18,019 nucleotides of DNA, taken from an uncultured Microbacteriaceae bacterium (GTDB taxonomy: Bacteria > Actinomycetota > Actinomycetes > Actinomycetales > Microbacteriaceae). A program made the translations under genes and the position numbers. Below are positions 1-7,118 of this stretch, piece after piece. Location of the stretch: positions 1 through 18,019 of the forward strand of contig CAMLMQ010000038.1 of assembly GCA_946481135.1 (NCBI GenBank), given 5' to 3'. Each line of letters begins with the position of its first letter. Positions within the stretch are counted from its first letter, which is position 1. The notes under the pieces are model-generated. The model searched no databases. It had not been told where the DNA came from and saw only the letters and a program-made list of their open reading frames with translations.

Positions 1-469
1 CCGCCGCCGAGCCGCCGCGCAGCACGACGGCGTTGCCGCTCTTGAGCGCGAGGGCCGCGATGTCGATCGTGACGTTCGGCCGCGCCTCGTAGATCGCGCC
101 GACGACCCCGAACGGCACCCGCACCTGGCTGAGCTGCACCCCGTTCGGCAGCGTCGAGCCGCGCAGCACCTCACCGACCGGGTCGGGCAGCGCGATGATG
201 TCGCGCACCGCCTGCGCGAGTCCGGCGAGGCGCGACTCGTCGAGCTTCAGGCGATCCTGCAGCCCCACCGAGAGGCCGTTCTCGCGGCCGTTGGCGAGGT
301 CGAGCTCGTTGGCCGGAAGGATGCGGTCCGCCCCCGACTCGACGGCCTGCGCGATCGCCTCGAGGCCGGCATCCTTCGCGCCCGACGAGGTCGTCGCGAG
401 GGCGCGGGCGGCCACGCGGGAGCGCTCGAGCTTCTCGGTCAGCGAGGTCGCGAGGGTCGTGTCGGTCAT
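1..469 (-). CDS. proA: Glutamate-5-semialdehyde dehydrogenase (gamma-glutamyl phosphate reductase), N-terminal part
   Basis: ProA reduces gamma-glutamyl phosphate to glutamate-5-semialdehyde with NADPH, the second step of proline synthesis, in the cytoplasm. Only the first 156 codons are in the window; the rest lies beyond base 1. The translation from ATG 469 begins [18 protein letters not shown] and contains family-typical stretches: [18 protein letters not shown], then [18 protein letters not shown], then [20 protein letters not shown] and [10 protein letters not shown] at the cut edge. An in-frame TAA four codons upstream makes ATG 469 the first usable start. No Shine-Dalgarno sequence is present, but a TAAACT hexamer ends 6 bases before the ATG, so the mRNA is probably leaderless. 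Its usual operon partner proB lies about 4.3 kb away at 4779-5549 instead of directly upstream. The identification is firm; the length and intactness of the rest are unknown. Confidence 0.95.
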   Translation of the reverse strand, partial: MTDTTLATSLTEKLERSRVAARALATTSSGAKDAGLEAIAQAVESGADRILPANELDLANGRENGLSVGLQDRLKLDESRLAGLAQAVRDIIALPDPVGEVLRGSTLPNGVQLSQVRVPFGVVGAIYEARPNVTIDIAALALKSGNAVVLRGGSAA

Positions 470-475
470 GGCGCG

Positions 476-481
476 AGTTTA
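476..481 (-). promoter_or_regulatory. Candidate leaderless -10 element for proA
   Basis: The minus strand reads TAAACT, then 6 bases, then the ATG of proA. This is the TANNNT-N6-start arrangement known for leaderless actinobacterial transcripts, with the transcript beginning at the A of ATG. No convincing -35 hexamer is seen. Having its own promoter fits the separation of proA from proB. Confidence 0.6.
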
Positions 482-564
482 CCGAGCGGGCATCCGTCCA
501 TGAGTGGCATCTGGCACCTCCACGCGGTGTCGGACGCGCGTGGCATCAGCCGAAGGGGTCGGGC

Positions 565-1578
565 TCAGAACGAGTGATCCGCCTTCCAGGCCATCTCCAC
601 GTCGAAGAATTCCATCCGGTAGCAGAGGCTGACCGCGTTCGACGGCGCGAATCCGGCGTCAACGGCGTAGTCAAACACCTCCGAATCTGGGTCGGCTACG
701 TGCACGCTCGCACCGAGGTCGGCAAGGCACTCGGCCCACCGGTCGAAGGAGGCGACATATTCCTCCCGAGTCACCCCGTCAACAAGTGCCAGGGTGGCAG
801 CCTCCGAACGCTGCGGATGAGCGAGTTGCCAGGCGATGTCGAGGTCACGGAACTCGGTGCCGTAGCAAACGTGTTCCGCGCCGCGGATGCGGTCGTCGCC
901 TGGAAGCGAGTAGAAGATGCGCCCCTCGCTCGCGAAGTCGGCGCTCACGGTGACACCCCACTCGGCCATGCATGCGACGAAGCGGTCGAAACCGGCTCGA
1001 TACTCTGCAGCTGTCACTTCGCCGTCGGCGAGCGCTGCCTCGGACTCGGCGCCGGCGCTCGTGTCGTTCCCGCGTCTGACCCAGGCGATCCAGACCGTCA
1101 TCGGCGCGCTCGGCGTGACGGTGACGACGTTGGGGCCGTGGCGGTCGTAACGCACGTAGCCGCCACCCCCGGTCTCGTCGCAGTCACCACCGACCTCGGC
1201 GCGGCCGTCGAGTTCGACACCGAACGTCGCCCCTTCGTCGCACCGCACCCAGATCGCGAGTCCCGATGCCGCGCCGCGCGGCGGGCCCATCTCGTAAGCA
1301 ACCATCTCGGTCGCCGCGAGGACCACGGGGGTACCGACGACGACGGAGTCCTCGGAGACGAACGGAGGAAGCCCGCCGGGCGCGGGCTCGCTAACCGCCG
1401 GCCGCGTCACATCCGAGCCGCGGAAAGCGGCCGCGCCGATCGCGACGCCGCCGAGAAGGGCGACGACGGCGACGGTGCCGACGACAGCCGGCCACGGCAC
1501 GCTCCGCGGCGTGCGGGTGGCCTGCGCGACGAGGAGGCGACGCAACGCAAGGTCGCGATCGACGGCGTTACGAGACAT
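565..1578 (-). CDS. Membrane-anchored protein with duplicated cysteine-pair ectodomain; candidate regulator of the adjacent sigma factor
   Basis: 337 residues, family not recognised. Residues 1-29 are a short basic cytoplasmic tail, 31-52 form one hydrophobic segment, and the remainder should lie outside the membrane. The outer part has exactly six cysteines in three pairs: C113/C133, C203/C238 and C284/C319. The last two pairs lie in a tandem duplication (about residues 188-255 and 269-335). Both copies carry VT..EY..(G/S)FDR at the start, C-M/L-A near it, and CY...EF.D near the end, with a C-to-C distance of 35 in both. The ATG overlaps the sigma-factor stop by 11 bases, so the two are translationally coupled. 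Position and topology suggest an anti-sigma or sensor role, but there is no zinc-type HxxxCxxC motif and the cytoplasmic part is only about 30 residues. Regulation of the sigma factor is therefore inference; a secreted-stress sensor or an unrelated envelope protein is equally possible. Confidence 0.7.
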   Translation of the reverse strand: MSRNAVDRDLALRRLLVAQATRTPRSVPWPAVVGTVAVVALLGGVAIGAAAFRGSDVTRPAVSEPAPGGLPPFVSEDSVVVGTPVVLAATEMVAYEMGPPRGAASGLAIWVRCDEGATFGVELDGRAEVGGDCDETGGGGYVRYDRHGPNVVTVTPSAPMTVWIAWVRRGNDTSAGAESEAALADGEVTAAEYRAGFDRFVACMAEWGVTVSADFASEGRIFYSLPGDDRIRGAEHVCYGTEFRDLDIAWQLAHPQRSEAATLALVDGVTREEYVASFDRWAECLADLGASVHVADPDSEVFDYAVDAGFAPSNAVSLCYRMEFFDVEMAWKADHSF

Positions 1579-2110
1579 CGGGAACTCCTTCCGGAAAGAC
1601 GGTGTGCGCGAGGCGGCGACGCGCCCGCGAGAGCCGGGACTTCACGGTGCCGGGCGCGACGCCGAGCGCCTCGGCGGCTTCGCGCTCCGTGAAGCCCTCG
1701 ATGACGCACAACACGAGCACCTGGCGGTCGATGAGTGAGAGGTCGTCGAGGCGGGCCGCGACGCCGAGTCCGTGGCGCTCGGCGGGGTCGGGGACGTGGG
1801 ATGGCGAGGGCAGTTTGGCGAGCAGCGCGCGGTGCCGACGAGCGGCGCGATTCTGATTGCGGGCGACGTTCGACGCGGTGACGAGCAGCCATGGCAGCAC
1901 CGACCCGTCGACGACGCGGACGCTGCGGCGTCGACGCCACGCCTCGAGGAAGGTCAGGGCGACAAGATCCTCGACGTCGTCGATCGACGGCGCGAGGCGG
2001 TAGCCGTGTCGGCGCACGCGGTCACGGTGTCGGTCGAAGATGCGCCCGAAGGCCTCCCCGTCGCCCGCGACGGCACGCGCCCAGTCGGCGGCGTCGGATC
2101 CCTGCTCCAC
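1568..2110 (-). CDS. ECF-type RNA polymerase sigma factor (sigma-70 family)
   Basis: 180 residues, normal for a group 4 (ECF) sigma factor, which directs RNA polymerase to a small regulon. Region 2 spans about residues 18-92 (FGRIFDRHRDRV, then DDVEDLVALTFLEAWR, then LPWLLVTASNVARNQNR). Region 4 spans about 117-170, with LSLIDRQVLVLCVIEGF followed by the helix-turn-helix TEREAAEALGVAPGTVKSRL. GTG 2110 is chosen because the protein then starts just before region 2; the reading frame stays open upstream, so the start is not certain. An AGGG lies only two bases before it. The gene sits 43 bases after the hydrolase gene on the same strand and overlaps the following membrane-protein gene by 11 bases, the usual layout of an ECF sigma factor with a partner regulator. 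I see no recognisable autoregulatory ECF promoter. The target regulon is unknown; the neighbouring hydrolase is a candidate. Confidence 0.88.
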   Translation of the reverse strand: MEQGSDAADWARAVAGDGEAFGRIFDRHRDRVRRHGYRLAPSIDDVEDLVALTFLEAWRRRRSVRVVDGSVLPWLLVTASNVARNQNRAARRHRALLAKLPSPSHVPDPAERHGLGVAARLDDLSLIDRQVLVLCVIEGFTEREAAEALGVAPGTVKSRLSRARRRLAHTVFPEGVPDVS

Positions 2111-2153
2111 ACCCTGTAGTGTCCGGCACCCCGCGATCGGTTCCCCGTGCGGG

Positions 2154-3170
2154 CTACAGGCCCCGCAGGAAGTCGAGGGTCGACTGGAAGGCCGCGCGCG
2201 CATCCTCGTAGTCGAGGTGGAACTGGTACTCGTGCGGCAGCGACGGTTCGTGGTCGTCGGGGTAGAAGACCGTCTCGACCTCGACGCCGAGGCCGTCGAG
2301 CTTCTCGGCAAGGGGCTTCGACTGCGCGGGCGTGAGCGGGTCGCCGTTGCCGCCCGAGATCCACGTCGTGGGGAAGTCGGCGGTCACCCAGTCGAGCGTC
2401 GACATCTGCCGGTCGCCGGGGCTGTCCTCCCAGTCGCGCACCCCGAGGTACGACCACAGGGCGATGCGAAAACCCCAGCCGGCGATGCCCGGTGCGTTCG
2501 GGATCTCGGAGACGTCGTAGATGCCGCAGTTGAGGATGACGGCGAGCAGCTGGTCGGCATCGAGGGCCGGGGCGATCCCCACCTCCGATGCGTACTCGGG
2601 GTTCGTCGTGAGCACCGCGAGCTGGCTCGTGAGGTTCGCCCCCGCGGAGTCGCCGGCGATGACGATGCGGTCGGGGTCGATGCGGTACTCGTCGGCGTGC
2701 TCGACGAGGAACGCGAGCGCGTCGTTGAGCTGGGTGACGGCGGTCGGATAGGCCGACTCGGGCGACACCGTGTAGTTGAGGCTCACGGTCGTGTAGCCCT
2801 CGGCGGCCAGCATCCGCACGTACGGGCGCACGTTCTCCTTGGTGCCCGAGATCCACGCGCCGCCGTGGATCCAGACGACCGTGGTGAGCGGGTCGTCGCC
2901 GTCTTCGGGAGTGAAGACGTCGAACGTGGTGTCGGAGCCGCCGTCGGCGTACGGCACGTCGAGGAGCTCGACGAGACCCGACGTCGGGGCGTACGGCTCC
3001 ATCTCGGCGACCGTCTTGCCCGCGTCGTCTTGGAACACCGCGCGGATGAGCAGCGCCGCCGGCCACGGACTCAGCACCGACACGAGCGCGACGATCACGC
3101 CCGACGCGAGCAGGGCCGTCGGGATGACGCGTGACGGCCGGCGATACCACGGACGGTGAGCACTCGTCAT
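2154..3170 (-). CDS. Membrane-anchored alpha/beta-hydrolase (esterase/lipase-like)
   Basis: 338 residues. A basic N-terminus and one hydrophobic segment (about 15-46) suggest an anchored enzyme with its catalytic domain outside the membrane. The hydrolase domain follows the HSL / BD-FAE-like pattern. The oxyanion-hole motif HGGAW is at 102-106, the nucleophile elbow GDSAG at 173-177 (Ser175), a likely acid in GNGDP (Asp277), and a likely catalytic His313 in LPHEYQF. The complete triad suggests an active carboxylester hydrolase; the substrate cannot be told. ATG 3170 is supported by a TAGGTT hexamer exactly 6 bases upstream, implying a leaderless mRNA. The gene is divergent from the MFS gene (74 bases between the preferred starts) and followed after 43 bases by the sigma factor, with which it may be co-transcribed. 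A role in envelope lipid or ester metabolism is inference. Confidence 0.88.
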   Translation of the reverse strand: MTSAHRPWYRRPSRVIPTALLASGVIVALVSVLSPWPAALLIRAVFQDDAGKTVAEMEPYAPTSGLVELLDVPYADGGSDTTFDVFTPEDGDDPLTTVVWIHGGAWISGTKENVRPYVRMLAAEGYTTVSLNYTVSPESAYPTAVTQLNDALAFLVEHADEYRIDPDRIVIAGDSAGANLTSQLAVLTTNPEYASEVGIAPALDADQLLAVILNCGIYDVSEIPNAPGIAGWGFRIALWSYLGVRDWEDSPGDRQMSTLDWVTADFPTTWISGGNGDPLTPAQSKPLAEKLDGLGVEVETVFYPDDHEPSLPHEYQFHLDYEDARAAFQSTLDFLRGL

Positions 3171-3176
3171 GATCCG

Positions 3177-3182
3177 AACCTA
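3177..3182 (-). promoter_or_regulatory. Candidate leaderless -10 element for the alpha/beta-hydrolase gene
   Basis: The minus strand reads TAGGTT, 6 bases, ATG. On the other strand the overlapping hexamer GAACCT (3176-3181) keeps the key A at position 2 and T at position 6, so the site could also fire weakly toward the MFS gene. No strong -35 is visible in either direction. Confidence 0.5.
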
Positions 3183-3244
3183 GCGGGCGAACCGGGCGAC
3201 CGATACGCCCGCACTCGGGGGTGGGCCACGGGAAGATGGGAAGG

Positions 3245-4426
3245 ATGCGCACTCCCCGCCCCTGGCTCATGCTCGTCGTCGCCGGCGGGTCGCAGGCGGC
3301 GACCGCGCTGCTGATCGCCACCCCCGCGTTCCTCATCCCGCTCCTGCACACGCAACGCGGGCTCACACTCGCCGAAGCGGGGCTGCTCGCGACCGCGCCG
3401 AACGTGGGCGTGCTGCTGACGCTCATCCTCTGGGGCGCCGCGACCGACCGCTGGGGCGAACGGGTGGTGCTCGTGACCGGCCTCGTCGTCGCCGTCGTGG
3501 GCGGAATCTCCTCGGTGCTCCTCGCCTCGGCCGCCGGATACGTTCCCCTCGCCCTCGCCTTCGCACTGTGCGGCATCGGCGCGGCCGCGACGAGTGCGAC
3601 GAGCGGCCGGGTCGTGATCGGCTGGTTCCCCGCCGAGAAGCGCGGCCTCGCGATGGGCCTGCGGCAGACGGCCCTCCCTCTCGGCACCGCCGTCGGAGCG
3701 GTCGTCGTGCCGCCGCTGAGCGCCGGCGGCGACCTCGCTCCCCCGCTGCTCGTCGGCGCGGCCGTGGTCGCGGTCGCAGCGCTCGCGAGCCTGCTGTTCA
3801 TCGTCAACCCGCCGCGTCCGACGCGACCGACGGATGCCGAAGGGCGCCCGGCGAACCCCTACCGCGGCGACGCGGTGCTGCTGCGCATCCACCTCGCGTC
3901 GGCGCTGCTCGTCGTGCCGCAGTACGCGCTGTCGACCTTCGGACTGGTCTGGCTCATCGCCGACCAGGGCTGGCATCCGGTCGCGGCGGGCGTCGTCGTG
4001 GCGCTCGCCCAGCTGCTCGGCGCCGGCGGGCGCGTCGCGGTCGGGATGCTGAGCGACCGGGTGGGCAGCCGACTGCGGCCGCTGCGCTGGGTGGCGCTCG
4101 CCGGTATCCCGCTGCTGCTGCTCACGGCGGTCGCGGGCGAACTGCACTGGGCACCCGCGGTCGCGGTGCTCTTCGTTCTCGCGTCGTGCGTGAGCGTCGC
4201 CGACAACGGACTCGCGTTCACGGCGGTCGCCGAACTCGCCGGCGCGCACTGGTCGGGTCGCGCGCTCGGCGCTCAGAACACCGGGCAGTTCGTCGCCGCG
4301 GCACTCGTCGCCCCCGCCGTCGGCGCCCTCATCGGGCTCACCGGCTACTCGGCGGCGTTCGCGCTGCTCGCGCTCGCTCCCGCAGCGTCGCTGCCGCTCA
4401 TCCCCCGCGACCGTCCCGTGGGTTGA
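3245..4426 (+). CDS. Major facilitator superfamily (MFS) transporter
   Basis: 393 residues from ATG 3245, a normal length for a 12-helix MFS permease in the cytoplasmic membrane. Hydrophobic segments cover most of the protein. The loop 2-3 motif A is seen as GAATDRWGERVVL (Asp68, Arg69), and a second-half counterpart as GMLSDRVGSR. A hydrophilic central loop, about residues 189-208, is rich in Pro and Arg. In-frame starts also exist at GTG 3221 and ATG 3236; ATG 3245 is preferred because GGGAAG lies 9 bases upstream and the first residues then read straight into helix 1. The last codons, GTG GGT TGA, lie inside the first copy of the 47-bp tandem repeat, so the repeat supplies the stop. The substrate is not recognisable; export of drugs or uptake of a small organic anion are both possible. 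It is divergent from the hydrolase and tail-to-tail with proB. Confidence 0.88.
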   Translation: MRTPRPWLMLVVAGGSQAATALLIATPAFLIPLLHTQRGLTLAEAGLLATAPNVGVLLTLILWGAATDRWGERVVLVTGLVVAVVGGISSVLLASAAGYVPLALAFALCGIGAAATSATSGRVVIGWFPAEKRGLAMGLRQTALPLGTAVGAVVVPPLSAGGDLAPPLLVGAAVVAVAALASLLFIVNPPRPTRPTDAEGRPANPYRGDAVLLRIHLASALLVVPQYALSTFGLVWLIADQGWHPVAAGVVVALAQLLGAGGRVAVGMLSDRVGSRLRPLRWVALAGIPLLLLTAVAGELHWAPAVAVLFVLASCVSVADNGLAFTAVAELAGAHWSGRALGAQNTGQFVAAALVAPAVGALIGLTGYSAAFALLALAPAASLPLIPRDRPVG

Positions 4427-4651
4427 GTAGCGCCTGCGCGCAGCGCAGACGCGTATCGAAACCCGTGGGTTGAGTAGGGCCTGCGCGCAGCGCAGACGCG
4501 TGTCGAAACCCGTGGGTTGAGTAGCGCCTGCGCACAGCGCAGACGCGTATCGAAACCCGTGGGTTGAGTAGCGCCTGCGCACAGCGCAGACGCGTATCGA
4601 AACCCGTGGGTTGAGTAGCGCCTGCGCACAGCGCAGACGCGTATCGAAACC
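4415..4651 (+). repeat. Five tandem copies of a 47-bp REP-like hairpin unit
   Basis: Units start at 4415, 4462, 4509, 4556 and 4603 with an exact 47-base period; the fifth is followed by only two further matching bases. Each unit begins CCCGTGGGTTGAGTAG and ends CGCGTATCGAAA. Arms GGGTT...CTGCGC and GCGCAG...AAACCC form an imperfect hairpin. Units 3-5 are identical; unit 1 differs by CGCG for CGCA and unit 2 also has TAGGGC and GTGTCG. This suggests recent local amplification of one variant. The array overlaps the MFS stop and fills the tail-to-tail space to proB, so it may act as a two-way terminator or mRNA stabiliser. There are no spacers, so it is not a CRISPR array. Open frames within it are products of the periodicity. 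Confidence 0.95.
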
Positions 4652-4669
4652 AGGGACGTCGATGATGAG

Positions 4670-4774
4670 GGTTTCGATACGCGAGCCGCTGACGCCGCGC
4701 GCTACTCAACCCGCGACTCACGCCCTGCGGTTTCGATACGCGAGCCGCTGACGCCGCGCGCTACTCAACCCGCG
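4670..4774 (-). repeat. Two 46-bp REP-like units inverted relative to the tandem array
   Basis: Two identical 46-base units (4670-4715 and 4729-4774), separated by 13 unrelated bases, each read GGTTTCGATACGCGAGCC ... GCGCTACTCAACCCGCG on the plus strand. They share the ends of the 47-bp units (GGTTTCGATACGC and CTACTCAACC) in opposite orientation but have a different core. The second unit ends only 4 bases before the proB stop codon. Related elements are common between genes in Microbacteriaceae genomes (recalled, not searched). Together with the tandem array they occupy essentially all of 4427-4778, and no gene is seen there. Confidence 0.93.
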
Positions 4775-4778
4775 GGGG

Positions 4779-5549
4779 TCAGGGGCGGGCGTCGAACCAG
4801 GTGCCGGTGTCGCCGCCGGACAGCGCGGCGTCGACGTTCGCGGTCGAGGTGAGCAGCACGGGGGTGCCGGTCGCGGCGGCGTGCTTGGCGGCGGCGATCT
4901 TCGTGCCCGCACCGCCGGTGCCGACGCCCGCCGCGCCGATGTCGCCGAGCTCGACACCCGCGAGGTCGTCGTCGAACGCGACGTGGCGGATCGGCCGGGC
5001 GCCCGGCTCCGACGGCGGCCGCGTGTAGAGCGCGTCGACGTCCGACAGCAGCACGAGCAGGTCGGCACCGATGAGCTCGGCGACGAGCGACGCGAGCCGG
5101 TCGTTGTCGCCGAATCGGATCTCCTGCGTCGCCACGGTGTCGTTCTCGTTGACGATCGGCAGGATACGCAGGTCGAGCAGGCGCTCCATCGCGCGCTGGG
5201 CGTTCGACCGGTGGGTCGGGTTCTCGAGGTCGCCGGCGGTGAGCAGCACCTGACCCGCGAGGATGCCGTAGCGGTCGAGCGAGGTCTGGTAGCGCCACAT
5301 GAGCACGTTCTGGCCGACCGCGGCGGCGGCCTGCTGCGTCGCGAGGTCCTGCGGGCGGCCCCCGAGGTCGAGCAGCGGGATCGCGCTCGCGATCGCGCCC
5401 GACGACACGAGCACGACCTCGACGCCGCGCCGATGCGCCGCCACGAGGGCGTCGACGAGAGGCTCGATCTGCCCCGCGTTGTCGCCCGACACGCTCGACG
5501 AGCCGACCTTCACCACCAGGCGCTTCGCCGCGAGCACCCGCTCCCGCAT
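4779..5549 (-). CDS. proB: Glutamate 5-kinase, short form without PUA domain
   Basis: ProB phosphorylates glutamate to gamma-glutamyl phosphate with ATP, the first and feedback-controlled step of proline synthesis. The 256 residues form one amino-acid-kinase domain: KVGSS at 14-18, VSSGAIA at 48-54, NENDTV at 134-139, FGDND at 146-150, LLSDVDALYT at 167-176 and GTGGAGTKI at 210-218. It stops at GTWFDARP, the point where the kinase domain ends in longer homologues. The C-terminal PUA domain of E. coli-type ProB (about 367 residues) is absent. The TGA is 4 bases from a REP-like unit. ATG 5549 shares one base with the obgE stop (TGATG), so translation is coupled to obgE. proA, normally next, is displaced by about 4.3 kb. 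Short ProB proteins exist elsewhere and the active site is complete, so the enzyme should work; oligomerisation or feedback may differ. Confidence 0.95.
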   Translation of the reverse strand: MRERVLAAKRLVVKVGSSSVSGDNAGQIEPLVDALVAAHRRGVEVVLVSSGAIASAIPLLDLGGRPQDLATQQAAAAVGQNVLMWRYQTSLDRYGILAGQVLLTAGDLENPTHRSNAQRAMERLLDLRILPIVNENDTVATQEIRFGDNDRLASLVAELIGADLLVLLSDVDALYTRPPSEPGARPIRHVAFDDDLAGVELGDIGAAGVGTGGAGTKIAAAKHAAATGTPVLLTSTANVDAALSGGDTGTWFDARP

Positions 5550-7051
5550 CAGTCGTCGTCCTCCTCGAGCGCCGCGCGGCGCTCCTCCTCGAACTCGGCA
5601 CGGGTCGCCGCGCGGGCATCCATGCGCTCGTGATACTCCTCACGACGTTCCGCGGTGGTGCGCCGCCGATTGTCGTCGAACCGCGGATCGGTGCCGCGGG
5701 GGCTCTGGATGAGTTCGGCCGCCGACGTGAGCGTCGGCTCCCAGTCGAAGACGCGCGCGTCGCCCTCGCCGATCACGACGGCCGCTCCCGGCGTCGCGCC
5801 CGCCGCGTAGAGCGCCTCGTCGATGCCGACCTTCGCGAGCCGGTCGGCGAGGAAGCCCACCGCCTCCTCGTTGGTGAAGTCGGTCTGCGCCACCCAGCGC
5901 TCCGGCTTCGCGCCGAGCACGCGATAGACGGTCTCGGTGCCGCCCTCGACGCGGATCGTGAACGGTGCCTCGTCGCTCGCCTTCGGTCGCAGCACGATGC
6001 GGGGCTTGATCGCGGCGGCGGCGATCCGCGCGGCGCGGTCGGCCTCGACGAGCTCGGCGAGGGCGAACGACAACTCGCGCAGACCCTCCCGGCTGACCGC
6101 CGAGATCTCGAAGACGCGGTAGCCGCGCTCCTCGAACAGGGGACGCACCATCTCGGCCATCTCGCGGCCGTCGGGCACGTCGATCTTGTTGAGGGCGACG
6201 AGCTGCGGGCGGTCGAGCAACGGAACCTGGCCGTCGGGCACGGGGTAGGCGGCGAGTTCGCCGAGGATGACGTCGAGGTCGGCGATCGGGTCGCGACCCG
6301 GCTCCATCGTGGCGCAGTCGATCACGTGGAGGAGCGCCGAGCAGCGCTCGACGTGCCGGAGGAACTCCAGCCCCAGTCCCTTGCCCTCGCTCGCCCCCTC
6401 GATGAGCCCCGGCACATCCGCGACGGTGAAGCGCGACGAACCCGCCTCGACGACGCCGAGGTTGGGGTGCAGGGTCGTGAACGGGTAGTCGGCGATCTTC
6501 GGACGCGCGGCCGAGAGCGCGGCGATCAGACTCGACTTGCCGGCGCTCGGGAAGCCGACGAGCGCGACATCCGCGACCGTCTTGAGCTCGAGGACGACGT
6601 CGCCCTCCCAGCCGGGGGTGCCGAGCAGCGCGAAGCCGGGAGCCTTGCGCTTCGTCGAGGCGAGGGCCGCGTTGCCGAGCCCGCCCTGGCCGCCGGCGGC
6701 CACGACGAGCCGCATGCCGGGCTCGTCGAGGTCGGCGAGCTGGGTGCCGTCCGGCGCCGAGACGACGGTGCCCACGGGCACGGGCAGTTCCAACGACTCG
6801 CCCTGGTAGCCGGAGCGGTTGTCGCCCATGCCCGGGCCGCCGTTGCCGCTCGTGCGGTGCGGTCCGCGGTGGTACGACAGGAGCGTCGTCACCTGCGGGT
6901 CGGCGACGAGCGTGATGTCGCCGCCGTTGCCGCCGTTGCCCCCGTCGGGGCCGGCGAGCGGCTTGAACTTCTCGCGGCGCACCGACACGCAGCCGTGGCC
7001 GCCGTGGCCCGCGCGCAGGTGCAGCGTGACGCGGTCGACGAATGTCGTCAT
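5549..7051 (-). CDS. obgE: Obg-family GTPase (ribosome assembly / stress)
   Basis: ObgE/CgtA is an essential cytoplasmic GTPase that binds the large ribosomal subunit during assembly and links it to growth state. The 500 residues show the glycine-rich Obg fold at 1-160 ([22 protein letters not shown]). The G domain has G1 GFPSAGKS 166-173, G2 YPFTT 189-193, G3 DVPG 212-215, G4 NKID 288-291 and G5 SAVS 317-320. A C-terminal OCT domain follows at about 355-440, then a charged Arg/Glu tail ending EEDDD. The tail and the OCT domain are usual in actinobacterial Obg. ATG 7051 has a strong GGAAGGAG ribosome-binding site (7059-7066) 7 bases upstream. An intrinsic terminator lies just before that site, so expression depends on read-through or on a promoter within about 110 bases. 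proB follows with a one-base overlap. Confidence 0.97.
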   Translation of the reverse strand: MTTFVDRVTLHLRAGHGGHGCVSVRREKFKPLAGPDGGNGGNGGDITLVADPQVTTLLSYHRGPHRTSGNGGPGMGDNRSGYQGESLELPVPVGTVVSAPDGTQLADLDEPGMRLVVAAGGQGGLGNAALASTKRKAPGFALLGTPGWEGDVVLELKTVADVALVGFPSAGKSSLIAALSAARPKIADYPFTTLHPNLGVVEAGSSRFTVADVPGLIEGASEGKGLGLEFLRHVERCSALLHVIDCATMEPGRDPIADLDVILGELAAYPVPDGQVPLLDRPQLVALNKIDVPDGREMAEMVRPLFEERGYRVFEISAVSREGLRELSFALAELVEADRAARIAAAAIKPRIVLRPKASDEAPFTIRVEGGTETVYRVLGAKPERWVAQTDFTNEEAVGFLADRLAKVGIDEALYAAGATPGAAVVIGEGDARVFDWEPTLTSAAELIQSPRGTDPRFDDNRRRTTAERREEYHERMDARAATRAEFEEERRAALEEDDD

Positions 7052-7072
7052 GTCGTCACTCCTTCCTGCGGG

Positions 7073-7110
7073 AAAAATGACGAAAGGGCGGACCGGAGTC
7101 CGCCCTTTCG
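7073..7110 (-). terminator. Intrinsic terminator after rpmA, directly upstream of obgE
   Basis: Perfect 13-bp stem CGAAAGGGCGGAC / GTCCGCCCTTTCG (7081-7093 and 7098-7110) with a 4-base loop. On the minus strand it is followed after TCA by a run of five T (7073-7077). It faces transcription leaving rpmA and ends only 6 bases before the obgE ribosome-binding site, so it may set a reduced obgE-proB level below rplU-rpmA. Confidence 0.85.
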
Positions 7111-7118
7111 ATCGAATC

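Noticed and set aside
470..564. Possible small gene or RNA between proA and the Cys-rich membrane protein
   Set aside because: Only 95 bases remain, with the proA -10 element in them; no hairpin, start/ribosome-binding site pair or tRNA-like fold was seen.
565..1578. Classical zinc-binding anti-sigma factor
   Set aside because: There is no HxxxCxxC motif, the cysteines are on the outer side of the membrane helix, and the cytoplasmic part is only about 30 residues.
1954..3807. Minus-strand open frame of 617 codons spanning the hydrolase and MFS genes
   Set aside because: It crosses three well-supported genes in another frame and shows Arg/Pro-rich shadow composition.
3167..4582. Minus-strand open frame of 471 codons opposite the MFS gene
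   Set aside because: The plus strand encodes a clear 12-helix transporter with motif A. The reverse frame is low-complexity (Arg, Gly, Glu, Asp, His) and runs into the repeats.
4345..4721. Minus-strand open frames with a repeated peptide (RYASALCAGATQPTGF)
   Set aside because: They are translations of the 47-bp tandem repeat. Because 47 is not a multiple of three the peptide changes frame between units, and no promoter or ribosome-binding site is seen.
4415..4774. Possible CRISPR array
   Set aside because: The units are directly abutting without unique spacers, are themselves imperfect palindromes of the intergenic REP type, and no cas gene is present.
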